Positions 9,945-17,269 of a stretch of DNA of 64,000 bases are shown here, piece after piece. Positions within the stretch are counted from its first letter, which is position 1, and every line of letters begins with the position of its first letter. Where the stretch lies: the NCBI GenBank assembly GCA_001404055.1, contig CXTY01000017.1, positions 124,151 to 188,150 of the forward strand, in the 5' to 3' direction. Made by a program: the position numbers and the translations under genes. Origin of the DNA: Roseibium album. Its GTDB lineage: Bacteria > Pseudomonadota > Alphaproteobacteria > Rhizobiales > Stappiaceae. The notes beneath the pieces are model-generated. The model ran no database searches and was not told the origin of the DNA. It saw only the letters and a program-made list of their open reading frames with translations.

Positions 9945-9970
9945 AGAGAGGGGCCTTGCGTCCCTCTTTC
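9945..9970 (+). terminator. Probable weak terminator after fba
   Basis: AGAGGG (9947-9952) pairs with CCCTCT (9962-9967), followed by TTTC. It is a short stem, placed 40 nt after the fba stop. Confidence 0.5.
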
Positions 9971-9994
9971 GCCGTCTTTAGGGACAAGAAACCA

Positions 9995-10068
9995 AGTGTG
10001 GTGAAATTGAAATACGCATTATATGTGCTGCGACCGCTTGAGCGTATTTCAATTTCGAAAACCACACT
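9995..10068. repeat. Large inverted repeat 1 (23-bp arms)
   Basis: AGTGTGGT (9995-10002) and GAAATTGAAATACGC (10003-10017) are matched by GCGTATTTCAATTTC (10042-10056) and ACCACACT (10061-10068). The arms are perfect apart from a GAAA insertion at 10057-10060. The 24-nt loop is more GC-rich than the arms. If transcribed it would form a long imperfect hairpin. It is not followed by a U-run and encodes no protein. Confidence 0.85.
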
Positions 10069-10097
10069 CGAAACATAAACTTGCTGGTCACCCATTT

Positions 10098-10149
10098 GAA
10101 TCTTAAGTTCGTTCAGAGCACGCCGCGTATTGAGACGAACTTAAGATTC
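10098..10149. repeat. Large inverted repeat 2 (15-bp perfect arms)
   Basis: GAATCTTAAGTTCGT (10098-10112) is perfectly complementary to ACGAACTTAAGATTC (10135-10149), with a 22-nt loop. An outer GTCAC (10087-10091) / GTGAC (10159-10163) pair can extend it. It has the same design as inverted repeat 1, which lies 30 nt upstream, but a different arm sequence. It ends 37 nt before the start codon of the next gene. Confidence 0.85.
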
Positions 10150-10186
10150 GTGCGGCCAGTGACTAACATCAATCAGGATTTACGCC

Positions 10187-10828
10187 TTGAACCGCCCTCG
10201 CCTCTTTCTCGTGACGCCGCCGGAATTCGACACAGCCGATTTGGCAGCGAAGCTCAAACAGGCATTTGCCGGTGGTGATATCGCATGTGTCCTGATTTAC
10301 ATGCCAGGTGCCGGCACCAAGGAAGTCCAGGCAGCTTCAGAGATCCTGGTACCAATCATCCAGGAAGGTGGCGCAGCCGCGATCATTTACGCAGATACGC
10401 AAGCTGCCGGTCGCAGCGGCGCCGATGGCGTGCATGTCGACAGCTCTCTGGATGATGTCAAACTCGCGGTTGAGAGCTTTCAGCCTGAGAGGATTGTCGG
10501 CACCGGGGGCACCAAACTCAAACACGATTCCATGGAGTGGGCTGAAACAGGGGTCGATTACCTGTTTTTCGGCAAGCTGGATCTTGACGAAAAGGAAGGC
10601 GCCCACGCCAAGACCCTGTCCGGTGCCTCCTGGTGGGCCGAACTTTTTGAAACCCCGTGCGTCGCACTTGCCGGAAGTTCAATCGACAAGCTCGGTGAAG
10701 TCGCTGAAACGGGGGCGGATTTTGTTGCGCTCAAGGACGCAGTCTGGAAGTCTGACAAAGACACGTCTTCTATCATTCAGGAAGCCAACCAAATCCTGGA
10801 TGCCCACCCCTTTCCCGAAAACGAATAA
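10187..10828 (+). CDS. Thiamine-phosphate synthase-like (TenI/ThiE fold) protein
   Basis: A 213-residue protein with the beta/alpha-barrel layout of thiamine-phosphate synthase and TenI: RLFLVTPPEF, AAIIYADTQAAGRSGADGVHV, IVGTGGTKLKHDSMEWAETG, then GADFVALKDAVW. The usual ThiE motifs are altered: HLGQ is HVDSS, the GGI loop is AGS, and the family's GP-F-T segment reads FFGKLDLDEKEG. It may therefore be a non-catalytic or differently specific homologue. It begins with TTG at 10187 and is followed at once by a Sel1-repeat gene. No other thiamine genes are nearby, which argues against a simple ThiE role. Confidence 0.75.
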   Translation: MNRPRLFLVTPPEFDTADLAAKLKQAFAGGDIACVLIYMPGAGTKEVQAASEILVPIIQEGGAAAIIYADTQAAGRSGADGVHVDSSLDDVKLAVESFQPERIVGTGGTKLKHDSMEWAETGVDYLFFGKLDLDEKEGAHAKTLSGASWWAELFETPCVALAGSSIDKLGEVAETGADFVALKDAVWKSDKDTSSIIQEANQILDAHPFPENE

Positions 10829-10835
10829 GCACCCC

Positions 10836-11969
10836 ATGGCTGGAGCAGCACTGATGGCGAAAGAAAATCCAAGCCTTCGCGCTGCCCACTTTGCTGCGCT
10901 CATTCTAGCCGCGATCATGCTTGTTGCTCAGCCAGCAAACCTCGTCCTGGCACAAGAAACCAGCGGTGATGGGGCCCAGGCGGAAAAACCGACAAAAGAC
11001 GGTGAAAGGCCACCGGTTCTGGTCGACGTCACGACTGCGGATAAAACGCTTCTGAGCATCGTCGACGCGGGTCCTCCAAAGCTGAGTGAGGGTGAAAAAG
11101 CGACGGCTGAAACAGCCTATACCGCTTTCCAGAGAGGCTGGTTTCTAACAGCACTCGGACTGGCAACCCCACTGGCCGAAAATGGCGATACCGCTGCCCA
11201 GGCATTGCTTGGTGTGCTGCATGAAGCCGGGCTTGGCATCCAGCAGGACAAGACCAAGGCCGCTGACTGGTATGGCCTGGCTGCCGGAAAAGGTGACGTT
11301 GGCTCGGCACTGCAGCTGGCTCAGCTCTATCTTTTGGGGACAGGCGTAGAGACAGACAAGAAAAAAGCTGCCGATTTCTTCGAGCAGGCGGCAGACGCCG
11401 GCAATGCTTCGGCGCTTTACAACCTTGCCCTTCTCTATCAGGAAGGCGACGGACGGCCGTTCAATGAGGTTAAAGCCCGGGAACTTCTCGTAGAAGCTGC
11501 TTCACTGAATGACGCGGAAGCGCAATACGCGCTTGGCCTATCCTATCTCGAGGCACTAAGCGGTGTAAGCGACCCCGGCCAAGGCGCTTTTTGGCTCGGC
11601 CGGGCCGCCCGACGCGGACATACATCGGCGCAAGTTTATTACGGCATTCTACGCTTTCAGGGAAAGGGCCTGGATCCAAATGAAAGCGAAGCTTCCGACT
11701 GGTTTGAACGGGCAGCCACTGCCGGCAACCCTGTTGCCATGAATAGGCTGGCACGCATTTACGCTCATGGCCGGGGCCGGGAGCAGGACTTTGCGGCGGC
11801 TGCCGGCTGGCATCTGATTGCCAGGACACTCGGGGTGGCAGACTTTTCACTGGACAGAATTGTCGAAAGCCTGGATGAAACCACCATGACCGAAGCCAGA
11901 AAACTGGCCGAGCAATATTCGGCCACATTGATGGCGCCTACGGAAAATCCGGAACAAGAATCTCCGTAA
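10836..11969 (+). CDS. Secreted Sel1-repeat protein
   Basis: A 377-residue exported protein. A Sec signal peptide occupies about residues 1-40 (hydrophobic core FAALILAAIMLVAQPANLVL, cleavage likely at VLA-QE). The mature part carries about six 36-residue Sel1/TPR-like repeats, recognisable by alternating AADWYGLAAGKGD, AADFFEQAADAGN, WLGRAARRGH and WFERAATAGN segments. Such repeats are protein-protein scaffolds, often in envelope signalling or polysaccharide pathways. The start is ATG 10836 or 10854 (MAKENPSL). The frame is open much further upstream, but that part overlaps the ThiE-like gene. No specific partner can be named. Confidence 0.85.
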   Translation: MAGAALMAKENPSLRAAHFAALILAAIMLVAQPANLVLAQETSGDGAQAEKPTKDGERPPVLVDVTTADKTLLSIVDAGPPKLSEGEKATAETAYTAFQRGWFLTALGLATPLAENGDTAAQALLGVLHEAGLGIQQDKTKAADWYGLAAGKGDVGSALQLAQLYLLGTGVETDKKKAADFFEQAADAGNASALYNLALLYQEGDGRPFNEVKARELLVEAASLNDAEAQYALGLSYLEALSGVSDPGQGAFWLGRAARRGHTSAQVYYGILRFQGKGLDPNESEASDWFERAATAGNPVAMNRLARIYAHGRGREQDFAAAAGWHLIARTLGVADFSLDRIVESLDETTMTEARKLAEQYSATLMAPTENPEQESP

Positions 11970-12127
11970 ACCTTCCGATATCAGCTGCAATCGTAAGGAT
12001 AATTGCCTTTTTTCCTTGAAACAGCGCGGCTTTTGTGGTGGACAGGCGCCAGCAATTTTTCGCGCGCTGGCGTCCGCTGGTTGTCGCGCTGCTTCAGATC
12101 CAAACAAATCAAGAAGTCGGTCGTTCC

Positions 12128-12691
12128 ATGAAAATCAACGGAAACGAAATTAAGCCCGGTAACGTACTTCAGCACCAGGACACGCTGTGGGCCGTTGTGA
12201 AGGTTCAGCACGTCAAGCCCGGCAAGGGCGGTGCATTCGCTCAGGTTGAAATGAAAAACCTGCTCGACGGCCGCAAACTGAACGAGCGTTTCCGCTCAGA
12301 AGACAAGGTAGAGCGCGTTCGTCTGGAGCAGAAAGACTTCCAGTACCTTTACACGCAAGACGACATGCTGATTTTCATGGACACTGAAACCTACGAACAG
12401 CTGGAACTTCAGTCTGAATTCGTTGGTGACCGCTCGGCATTCCTGCAGGACGGTATGATGGTAACTGTTGAGCTGCACGAAGAGCGCCCAATCGGTATCA
12501 CCTTGCCGCAGCATGTGACATTGGAAATCTCGGAAGCCGACGCAGTCGTCAAGGGACAGACGCAGTCGTCCTCCTACAAGCCTGCAATCATGGAAAACGG
12601 TGTGCGTGTCATGGTACCGCCCTTCATCACAGCCGGTGAGCGGATCATCGTCGACACCGGTTCTCTGGAATACGTCCGCCGCGCGGACTGA
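12128..12691 (+). CDS. efp: Translation elongation factor P
   Basis: A 187-residue EF-P that binds ribosomes stalled at polyproline stretches and promotes peptide-bond formation. The start [11 protein letters not shown] at 12128 is the family start. The lysine modified in many species is Lys33 in PGKGGAF. Domains II and III are complete (YDIARNH-type segments are absent, as expected; the C-terminus ends [18 protein letters not shown]). The upstream in-frame extension to 12035 is not part of the family. Modification enzymes (EpmA/EpmB) are not in the window. Confidence 0.96.
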   Translation: MKINGNEIKPGNVLQHQDTLWAVVKVQHVKPGKGGAFAQVEMKNLLDGRKLNERFRSEDKVERVRLEQKDFQYLYTQDDMLIFMDTETYEQLELQSEFVGDRSAFLQDGMMVTVELHEERPIGITLPQHVTLEISEADAVVKGQTQSSSYKPAIMENGVRVMVPPFITAGERIIVDTGSLEYVRRAD

Positions 12692-12765
12692 TCTGTCTTC
12701 AAGACAAATTCAAATTGGCGCGCCCGGATTACAGCTGGGCAGCGCCCAACAACAAGTGATACTCA

Positions 12766-13572
12766 ATGGCCCGCACAGCACTGCTCAACGTGATGGTTCA
12801 AGCCGCGATCAAGGCCGGTCGCAGTCTGGTCCGCGATTTTGGCGAAGTGGAAAATCTTCAGGTGTCCCGCAAAGGCCCAGGTGATTTCGTTTCTGCCGCT
12901 GATCGCCGTGCAGAAGAAATCGTGCGCGGCGACCTGACCAAGGCACGCCCGACATTCGGCCTGGTAATGGAAGAAAGCGGCGAGGTTGAAGGCAGCGACG
13001 GACAACACCGTTGGCACGTCGACCCGCTTGATGGCACAACGAATTTCCTTCATGGCATTCCGATATTCGCAACGTCCATCGCGCTCGAACGGGCTGGTGA
13101 AATCGTGGCAGGCGTCATCTACAACCCGGTCATGGACGAGCTCTACACGTCTGAACGCGGCCGCGGCGCATTCTTGAACGACCGCCGCCTTCGGGTTGCC
13201 GGCCGCAGCGAACTTCCTGATATGGTTTTCGGTACAGGCCTGCCTTTCATCGGCATGGGAGATCATGGCCGTACTTTGCGGGAACTGCGTTACGTCATGC
13301 CGGAAGTCGCTGGTATCCGTCGCGCTGGTGCTGCTGCCCTGGATCTGGCATGGACTGCATCCGGACGCCTTGACGGATACTGGGAGCGCAATCTGAACTC
13401 CTGGGACATTGCAGCTGGCCTACTCATGGTGCGTGAGGCCGGTGGTTTCGTCACCGATCTGAACGGCAAAAACAAAATGCTGGAAAGCGGTGACGTTGTA
13501 GTTGGCAATGAAGATGCCCACAAGCAATTGCTCGGATTGTTGAAGAAGGCCGAAACACCGGCCGAGAGCTGA
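12766..13572 (+). CDS. suhB: Inositol monophosphatase-family phosphatase (SuhB-like)
   Basis: A 268-residue Mg-dependent sugar/inositol phosphatase. Metal ligands are visible: Glu69/Glu70 in MEESG, D86-x-x-D89-G-T-T in VDPLDGTTNF, and the C-terminal WDIAAGLLMVREAGG motif. SuhB-type members dephosphorylate myo-inositol-1-phosphate, and in enterobacteria SuhB also takes part in rRNA antitermination. It lies just downstream of efp with a 74-nt gap and is closed by a terminator. A second family member (HisN-like) is at the far end of the window. Confidence 0.92.
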   Translation: MARTALLNVMVQAAIKAGRSLVRDFGEVENLQVSRKGPGDFVSAADRRAEEIVRGDLTKARPTFGLVMEESGEVEGSDGQHRWHVDPLDGTTNFLHGIPIFATSIALERAGEIVAGVIYNPVMDELYTSERGRGAFLNDRRLRVAGRSELPDMVFGTGLPFIGMGDHGRTLRELRYVMPEVAGIRRAGAAALDLAWTASGRLDGYWERNLNSWDIAAGLLMVREAGGFVTDLNGKNKMLESGDVVVGNEDAHKQLLGLLKKAETPAES

Positions 13573-13598
13573 ACACCTTCTTTTGTTCAATCAGGCTG

Positions 13599-13627
13599 CT
13601 CGCGTGCGGATTTCGTACGCGAGTTTT
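13599..13627 (+). terminator. Rho-independent terminator after suhB
   Basis: CTCGCGTGCG (13599-13608) pairs with CGTACGCGAG (13614-13623) with one G-U pair and a GATTT loop, followed by TTTTC. Confidence 0.8.
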
Positions 13628-13691
13628 CGCGCTATCCAAATTTAATTAGACCCCGGGTCGCGATATAAGGTTTCCAACCTGTCAAAAATCA

Positions 13692-13744
13692 CGCTATCAA
13701 TTCAATAAGACACGCTCATTGTCTGCAACAGGTGATTGATAGCG
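13692..13744 (+). promoter_or_regulatory. Inverted repeat covering the translation start of the MotA-like gene
   Basis: CGCTATCAAT (13692-13701) and ATTGATAGCG (13735-13744) are perfect complements separated by 33 nt. The second arm ends 4 nt before the ATG at 13749, and no ordinary Shine-Dalgarno sequence is seen. The dyad could be a DNA operator or an mRNA structure limiting initiation. Confidence 0.5.
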
Positions 13745-13748
13745 CAAT

Positions 13749-14738
13749 ATGGCACGTGAATTTGACCCTTATAGCCTTTCCAGTCCCAGGGCGTATCTGA
13801 CATTCATGATCATCTTTCTGGTGATCGTCGCCTTCATCGCTTTCATACTCTTTCCCCAGGTCTCGATCGCCTTCATGAGCAATCCCGGCCTGAACGGTCT
13901 GATTGTCCTTGTTGGTTTGTTCGGCGTCCTGCTTTTGTTCGGCCGGGTCATAAGGCTGTTTCCGGAAATATCCTGGGTCAACAGTTTCCGGATGGGCGAT
14001 CCGGCCTTGGATACGCGGTCGCCTGTACTTTTGGCCCCGATGGCCGCTCTCCTTGGCAACAAGGCCGGCGACATGGCGCTGACACCGACGACGGCACGGT
14101 CAATCCTGGATTCCATCGGCATGCGGCTCGAGGAATCGCGTGAGATTTCACGCTACCTGACCGGGCTACTGGTTTTCCTCGGACTGCTCGGCACCTTCTG
14201 GGGTCTGTTGCAGACCGTAAGCTCTGTTGGCGCGACCATCCAGTCGCTCGATGTCGGATCTGGTGATGCGAACGTCATCTTTGAAGATCTCAAAGCCGGC
14301 CTGGAAGCGCCACTATCTGGCATGGGCACTGCGTTTTCATCCTCACTGTTCGGTCTGACGGGGTCACTGGTACTCGGATTTCTTGATCTTCAAGCAGGCC
14401 AAGCTCAGAACCGATTCTACACCGAACTTGAAGACTGGCTTTCTACCGTGACGGATATTGATCCGGAGGATGGCGCATTCGCCACTTCAAGTGCACCGGG
14501 TGTTGAACAAATTCAGGCCTCAATTCAGTCGCTACAAAAGAGTATTGAAGAAGGGGGAAGCAAGAACGCCTCCCAGGCGATGGCCAGTCTGGCGGAAGGT
14601 ATTCAGGGTCTCGTCAAACATGTCCGGTCCGAGCAGCAGATGATGCGCGACTGGGCAGAATCGCAAGGCGAGCAGCAGAAGAAGATAGAGACGCTTTTGA
14701 CCTCGATTGCCTCCGCCTTCGACCGGGCGAAGGAGTAA
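13749..14738 (+). CDS. MotA/TolQ/ExbB-like proton-channel protein
   Basis: A 329-residue inner-membrane protein with hydrophobic segments at about 19-40, 50-67, 137-158 and 195-215. The last two bracket the MotA/TolQ/ExbB proton-channel signature (LLVFLGLLGTFWGLLQTV, then GMGTAFSSSLFGLTGSLV). The C-terminal 110 residues are hydrophilic and partly coiled. The downstream gene, starting 4 nt after the stop, encodes an OmpA-domain protein with one N-terminal membrane helix. The pair therefore resembles a stator unit (MotA/MotB-like) coupling ion flow to the cell wall. No flagellar genes are near, so a non-flagellar envelope motor is more likely. Confidence 0.85.
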   Translation: MAREFDPYSLSSPRAYLTFMIIFLVIVAFIAFILFPQVSIAFMSNPGLNGLIVLVGLFGVLLLFGRVIRLFPEISWVNSFRMGDPALDTRSPVLLAPMAALLGNKAGDMALTPTTARSILDSIGMRLEESREISRYLTGLLVFLGLLGTFWGLLQTVSSVGATIQSLDVGSGDANVIFEDLKAGLEAPLSGMGTAFSSSLFGLTGSLVLGFLDLQAGQAQNRFYTELEDWLSTVTDIDPEDGAFATSSAPGVEQIQASIQSLQKSIEEGGSKNASQAMASLAEGIQGLVKHVRSEQQMMRDWAESQGEQQKKIETLLTSIASAFDRAKE

Positions 14739-14742
14739 GAAT

Positions 14743-15777
14743 ATGGCCGCAGGACTTCGTGGCCGCCGCCGTGCTCAGTCTACGGATTATTGGCCTGGCT
14801 TTGTCGATGCCATGGCAACCCTTTTGCTCGTCATCATTTTTCTCTTGTCGATCTTCATGATCGCCCAGTTCTTCCTGTCGCAGCAGCTCTCGGGCCGTGA
14901 CACCGTCTTGAACAGGCTGAATGCACAAATCAGCGAATTGACGGAACTGCTTGCACTTGAGCGCGGCAGTTCAGGGGAATTGGAGGACACTATTCTCGGC
15001 CTGCAAGCCAGCTTGAGTGATGCGGAAGCCGAACAAAACCGCTTGCTTGGGCTGCTGGACAGCAGCTCCGGTGCGGCCGACATTGCAGGCGGCAAGGCGG
15101 CCCGATTGGAAAACCTGTTGGATGATGAACGCCAGGTCAGCCAGCAAGCGTTAGCCCAGGTCGAACTTCTCAACCAGCAGATCGCTGCATTGCGCCGTCA
15201 GATTGCGGCTGCAAACGCTGCGCTGGACGCTTCTGAGGCCAAGGAATCTGAAAGCCAGGCGAAAATTGCCAGTCTTGGCAAGCGCTTGAATGCTGCCCTT
15301 GTGCAACGCGTCCAGGAACTATCCAGGTATCGTTCCGACTTCTTCGGTCGGCTCCGGGAAATCCTGTCACAGCGTTCCGACATTTCCGTCGTCGGCGACC
15401 GCTTCGTATTTCAGTCCGAGGTTCTTTTCGATTCCGGCAAGGAAGACATCAACCCTGACGGTCGACAGGAACTGGACAAACTCGCCGACGCCATTATTGA
15501 ACTCAGCGCCCAGATTCCCGATGAAATCAATTGGGTCCTGCGTGTGGATGGCCACACCGACGCCCGCCCGTTGTCAGGCACGGGGCGTTTGCGCAACAAC
15601 TGGGAACTGTCCGCAGCACGCGCAATTTCAGTGGTTCGATATCTGATTGAAAGAGGTGTGGACCCCAAGAGGCTTGTCGCTGCCGGTTTCGGTGAATTCC
15701 AGCCACTGGAAGAGGGTGAAACTCCCGAAGTATTGGCCAAGAACCGCCGGATCGAGCTCAAACTGACAGAGCGATAG
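14743..15777 (+). CDS. OmpA/MotB-like peptidoglycan-binding membrane protein
   Basis: A 344-residue protein. It has an N-terminal transmembrane helix at about 20-45 (FVDAMATLLLVIIFLLSIF), then a long coiled coil at about 55-200 rich in Gln/Leu/Glu. A C-terminal OmpA/MotB domain binds peptidoglycan (VLFDSGKEDINPDG, VDGHTDARPLSGTG, NNWELSAARAISVVRYL, NRRIELKL). The start ATG at 14743 follows AAGGAGTAAG, which overlaps the upstream stop region. With the MotA-like partner it forms a predicted proton-driven complex spanning the inner membrane and cell wall. The coiled coil is longer than in flagellar MotB, which suggests a different reach or partner. Confidence 0.9.
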   Translation: MAAGLRGRRRAQSTDYWPGFVDAMATLLLVIIFLLSIFMIAQFFLSQQLSGRDTVLNRLNAQISELTELLALERGSSGELEDTILGLQASLSDAEAEQNRLLGLLDSSSGAADIAGGKAARLENLLDDERQVSQQALAQVELLNQQIAALRRQIAAANAALDASEAKESESQAKIASLGKRLNAALVQRVQELSRYRSDFFGRLREILSQRSDISVVGDRFVFQSEVLFDSGKEDINPDGRQELDKLADAIIELSAQIPDEINWVLRVDGHTDARPLSGTGRLRNNWELSAARAISVVRYLIERGVDPKRLVAAGFGEFQPLEEGETPEVLAKNRRIELKLTER

Positions 15778-15861
15778 AACGGCGTTCTTCGCAAAATTCC
15801 GGCAAGAATGGCAAGTTGCGGCTGGTCCCTTGTCAAACCGGCCAGGCAAAGCGTTAAGCCT

Positions 15862-16413
15862 TTACGGCCTGTTGAGTATCCCACTGATAGTAGCGTCAAG
15901 CTGCTCCAGCAGTAGGGGCATTTCACCGGAGATCCGACTGTCGTGAACACCCGCCACCACCCCGAAAACGCCTGCTGCGAGAAATGCGATTTCTAGAGTG
16001 GGCAGATTTTGAAATCGATTCGAGGCACGCAGCTCTTCTTCCAATAAAGTCTCAATCACCCCAAGTAGTTTCGCGCGCGCGACATTGGTCATCTCCGATC
16101 TGCCCTTGCCAGAAAACAAGAAGGCATGCCCTGGCGATGTCATGGCCCGCAAGATTTCGGGTAGGCAGCCAAAGCGCCCGTCAGCGTCGAGACTGCGTGT
16201 TCTTGGCGCTGCCTTCAGCTCTTCCTTGAGAAAACGAAACCCATAATCCAGCAGCTCGACCTTGCTCGCGAAATGTAAGTAAAAGGTCGAGCGCGCAACA
16301 TCTGCTGCGTCGCAGATGTGCCGCACCGAGATATCCTCCCACGCATGCTCTTGTAACAATTGCACCATCGCAAACGTCAATTGCGCGCGGGTTTTTCGGC
16401 TACGTCTGTCCAT
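15862..16413 (-). CDS. TetR/AcrR-family transcriptional regulator
   Basis: A 183-residue repressor with an N-terminal helix-turn-helix at about 12-50 (the recognition helix region contains ADVARSTFYLHFASK) and a ligand-binding C-terminal domain. I start at the ATG at 16413 (MDRRSRKTRAQL), which fits the family; the frame is open 150 nt further upstream but that part covers the operators. It is divergent from an ABC exporter operon, and the gap contains several TGGACAG palindromes. It therefore probably represses itself and the exporter until a ligand binds. Confidence 0.9.
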   Translation of the reverse strand: MDRRSRKTRAQLTFAMVQLLQEHAWEDISVRHICDAADVARSTFYLHFASKVELLDYGFRFLKEELKAAPRTRSLDADGRFGCLPEILRAMTSPGHAFLFSGKGRSEMTNVARAKLLGVIETLLEEELRASNRFQNLPTLEIAFLAAGVFGVVAGVHDSRISGEMPLLLEQLDATISGILNRP

Positions 16414-16428
16414 TGTTCCGTCTCGTAT

Positions 16429-16454
16429 TGGACAGACCACTGCAGGTCTGTCCA
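16429..16454. promoter_or_regulatory. Perfect palindromic operator (TetR site 1)
   Basis: TGGACAGACC (16429-16438) / GGTCTGTCCA (16445-16454) with a 6-nt ACTGCA spacer. A further TCTGTCCA lies at 16404-16412, pairing with the left arm region, so the cluster extends into the tetR start. It fits a TetR-dimer operator for the divergent promoters. Confidence 0.75.
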
Positions 16455-16529
16455 TCAACTCCCTCTCCCCTGACATGCCCTCAGATTGAAAACATGCCAG
16501 AACCGCCGATATGGACAGTGCAACAGTAA

Positions 16530-16543
16530 TGGACATCTGTCCA
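16530..16543. promoter_or_regulatory. Second TetR-type operator
   Basis: TGGACA-TC-TGTCCA palindrome 18 nt upstream of the ATP-binding gene's ATG, with an extra TGGACAG half-site at 16512-16518. The core is the same as in the site at 16429-16454. Confidence 0.65.
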
Positions 16544-16561
16544 GAAAATCGGAAGAACCTC

Positions 16562-17269
16562 ATGCCACCAAAGTCAGTCTGGCGTCTGTCGGCGCAAAAT
16601 CTTTCGCGCGTTTATCAATGCGGTTCTGGAAGGGTCAAAGCTCTGGATGATGTTTCACTCGACATCAACAAAGGTGAATTTATTGCCGTGACGGGCCGCT
16701 CGGGCAGTGGCAAGACGACACTCATCAACATGCTGGCCGGTCTCGACCGGGCGAGCGAAGGCACAATCCAGACCGCTGACGGAACCAAAATCAACAAGCT
16801 TGACGAAGAAGAGCTGGCACGATGGCGCGGGCGCAACGTAGGCATCGTGTTTCAGTTCTACCAGCTCCTGCCATCACTCACGGTGCTCGAAAACACGTTG
16901 TTACCAATGGACCTTTGTGGCGTGCACCCGAAGGTCGGGCGCCGTGATCACGCCATGTCGTTACTGAACGATCTTGGCATCAACGAACATGCAAGCAAGC
17001 TGCCTCGCGACCTCTCCGGCGGTCAGCAACAGCGAGCCGCCATTGCCCGAGCGCTGGTCAACGATCCGGATGTGGTCTTCGCCGACGAACCCACAGGCAA
17101 CCTTGACAGCACCACAGCCATGGCAGTGATGGAGCTTTTCGCAGCACAGGCAGCCAAGGGTAAAGCTGTCATCATGGTCACACATGATCTTGACCTCGCA
17201 CCCTACTTTTCCCGCATCATTACACTGGGCGACGGCAGGATCGTTGCCGAGAAGGCAAAAGCGGCATGA
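16562..17269 (+). CDS. ABC transporter ATP-binding protein (LolD/MacB type)
   Basis: A 235-residue ATPase with Walker A GRSGSGKTTL, Q-loop IVFQFYQLLPSLTVLEN, signature LSGGQQQRAAIARAL, Walker B VVFADEPTGNLDS and H-loop MVTHD. The pattern is that of the MacB/LolD/FtsE group, which powers FtsX-type permeases by mechanotransmission. I start at ATG 16562 (MPPKSVWRL). The next gene overlaps its stop by 4 nt (ATGA). It is the first gene of a TetR-controlled operon. The cargo (lipid, lipoprotein, peptide or drug) is unknown. Confidence 0.93.
   Translation: MPPKSVWRLSAQNLSRVYQCGSGRVKALDDVSLDINKGEFIAVTGRSGSGKTTLINMLAGLDRASEGTIQTADGTKINKLDEEELARWRGRNVGIVFQFYQLLPSLTVLENTLLPMDLCGVHPKVGRRDHAMSLLNDLGINEHASKLPRDLSGGQQQRAAIARALVNDPDVVFADEPTGNLDSTTAMAVMELFAAQAAKGKAVIMVTHDLDLAPYFSRIITLGDGRIVAEKAKAA

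Noticed and set aside
10308..10835. Long in-frame extension in front of the Sel1-repeat gene
   Set aside because: It overlaps the ThiE-like gene in another frame and lacks a signal peptide at its start; the ATG at 10836 gives a proper signal sequence.
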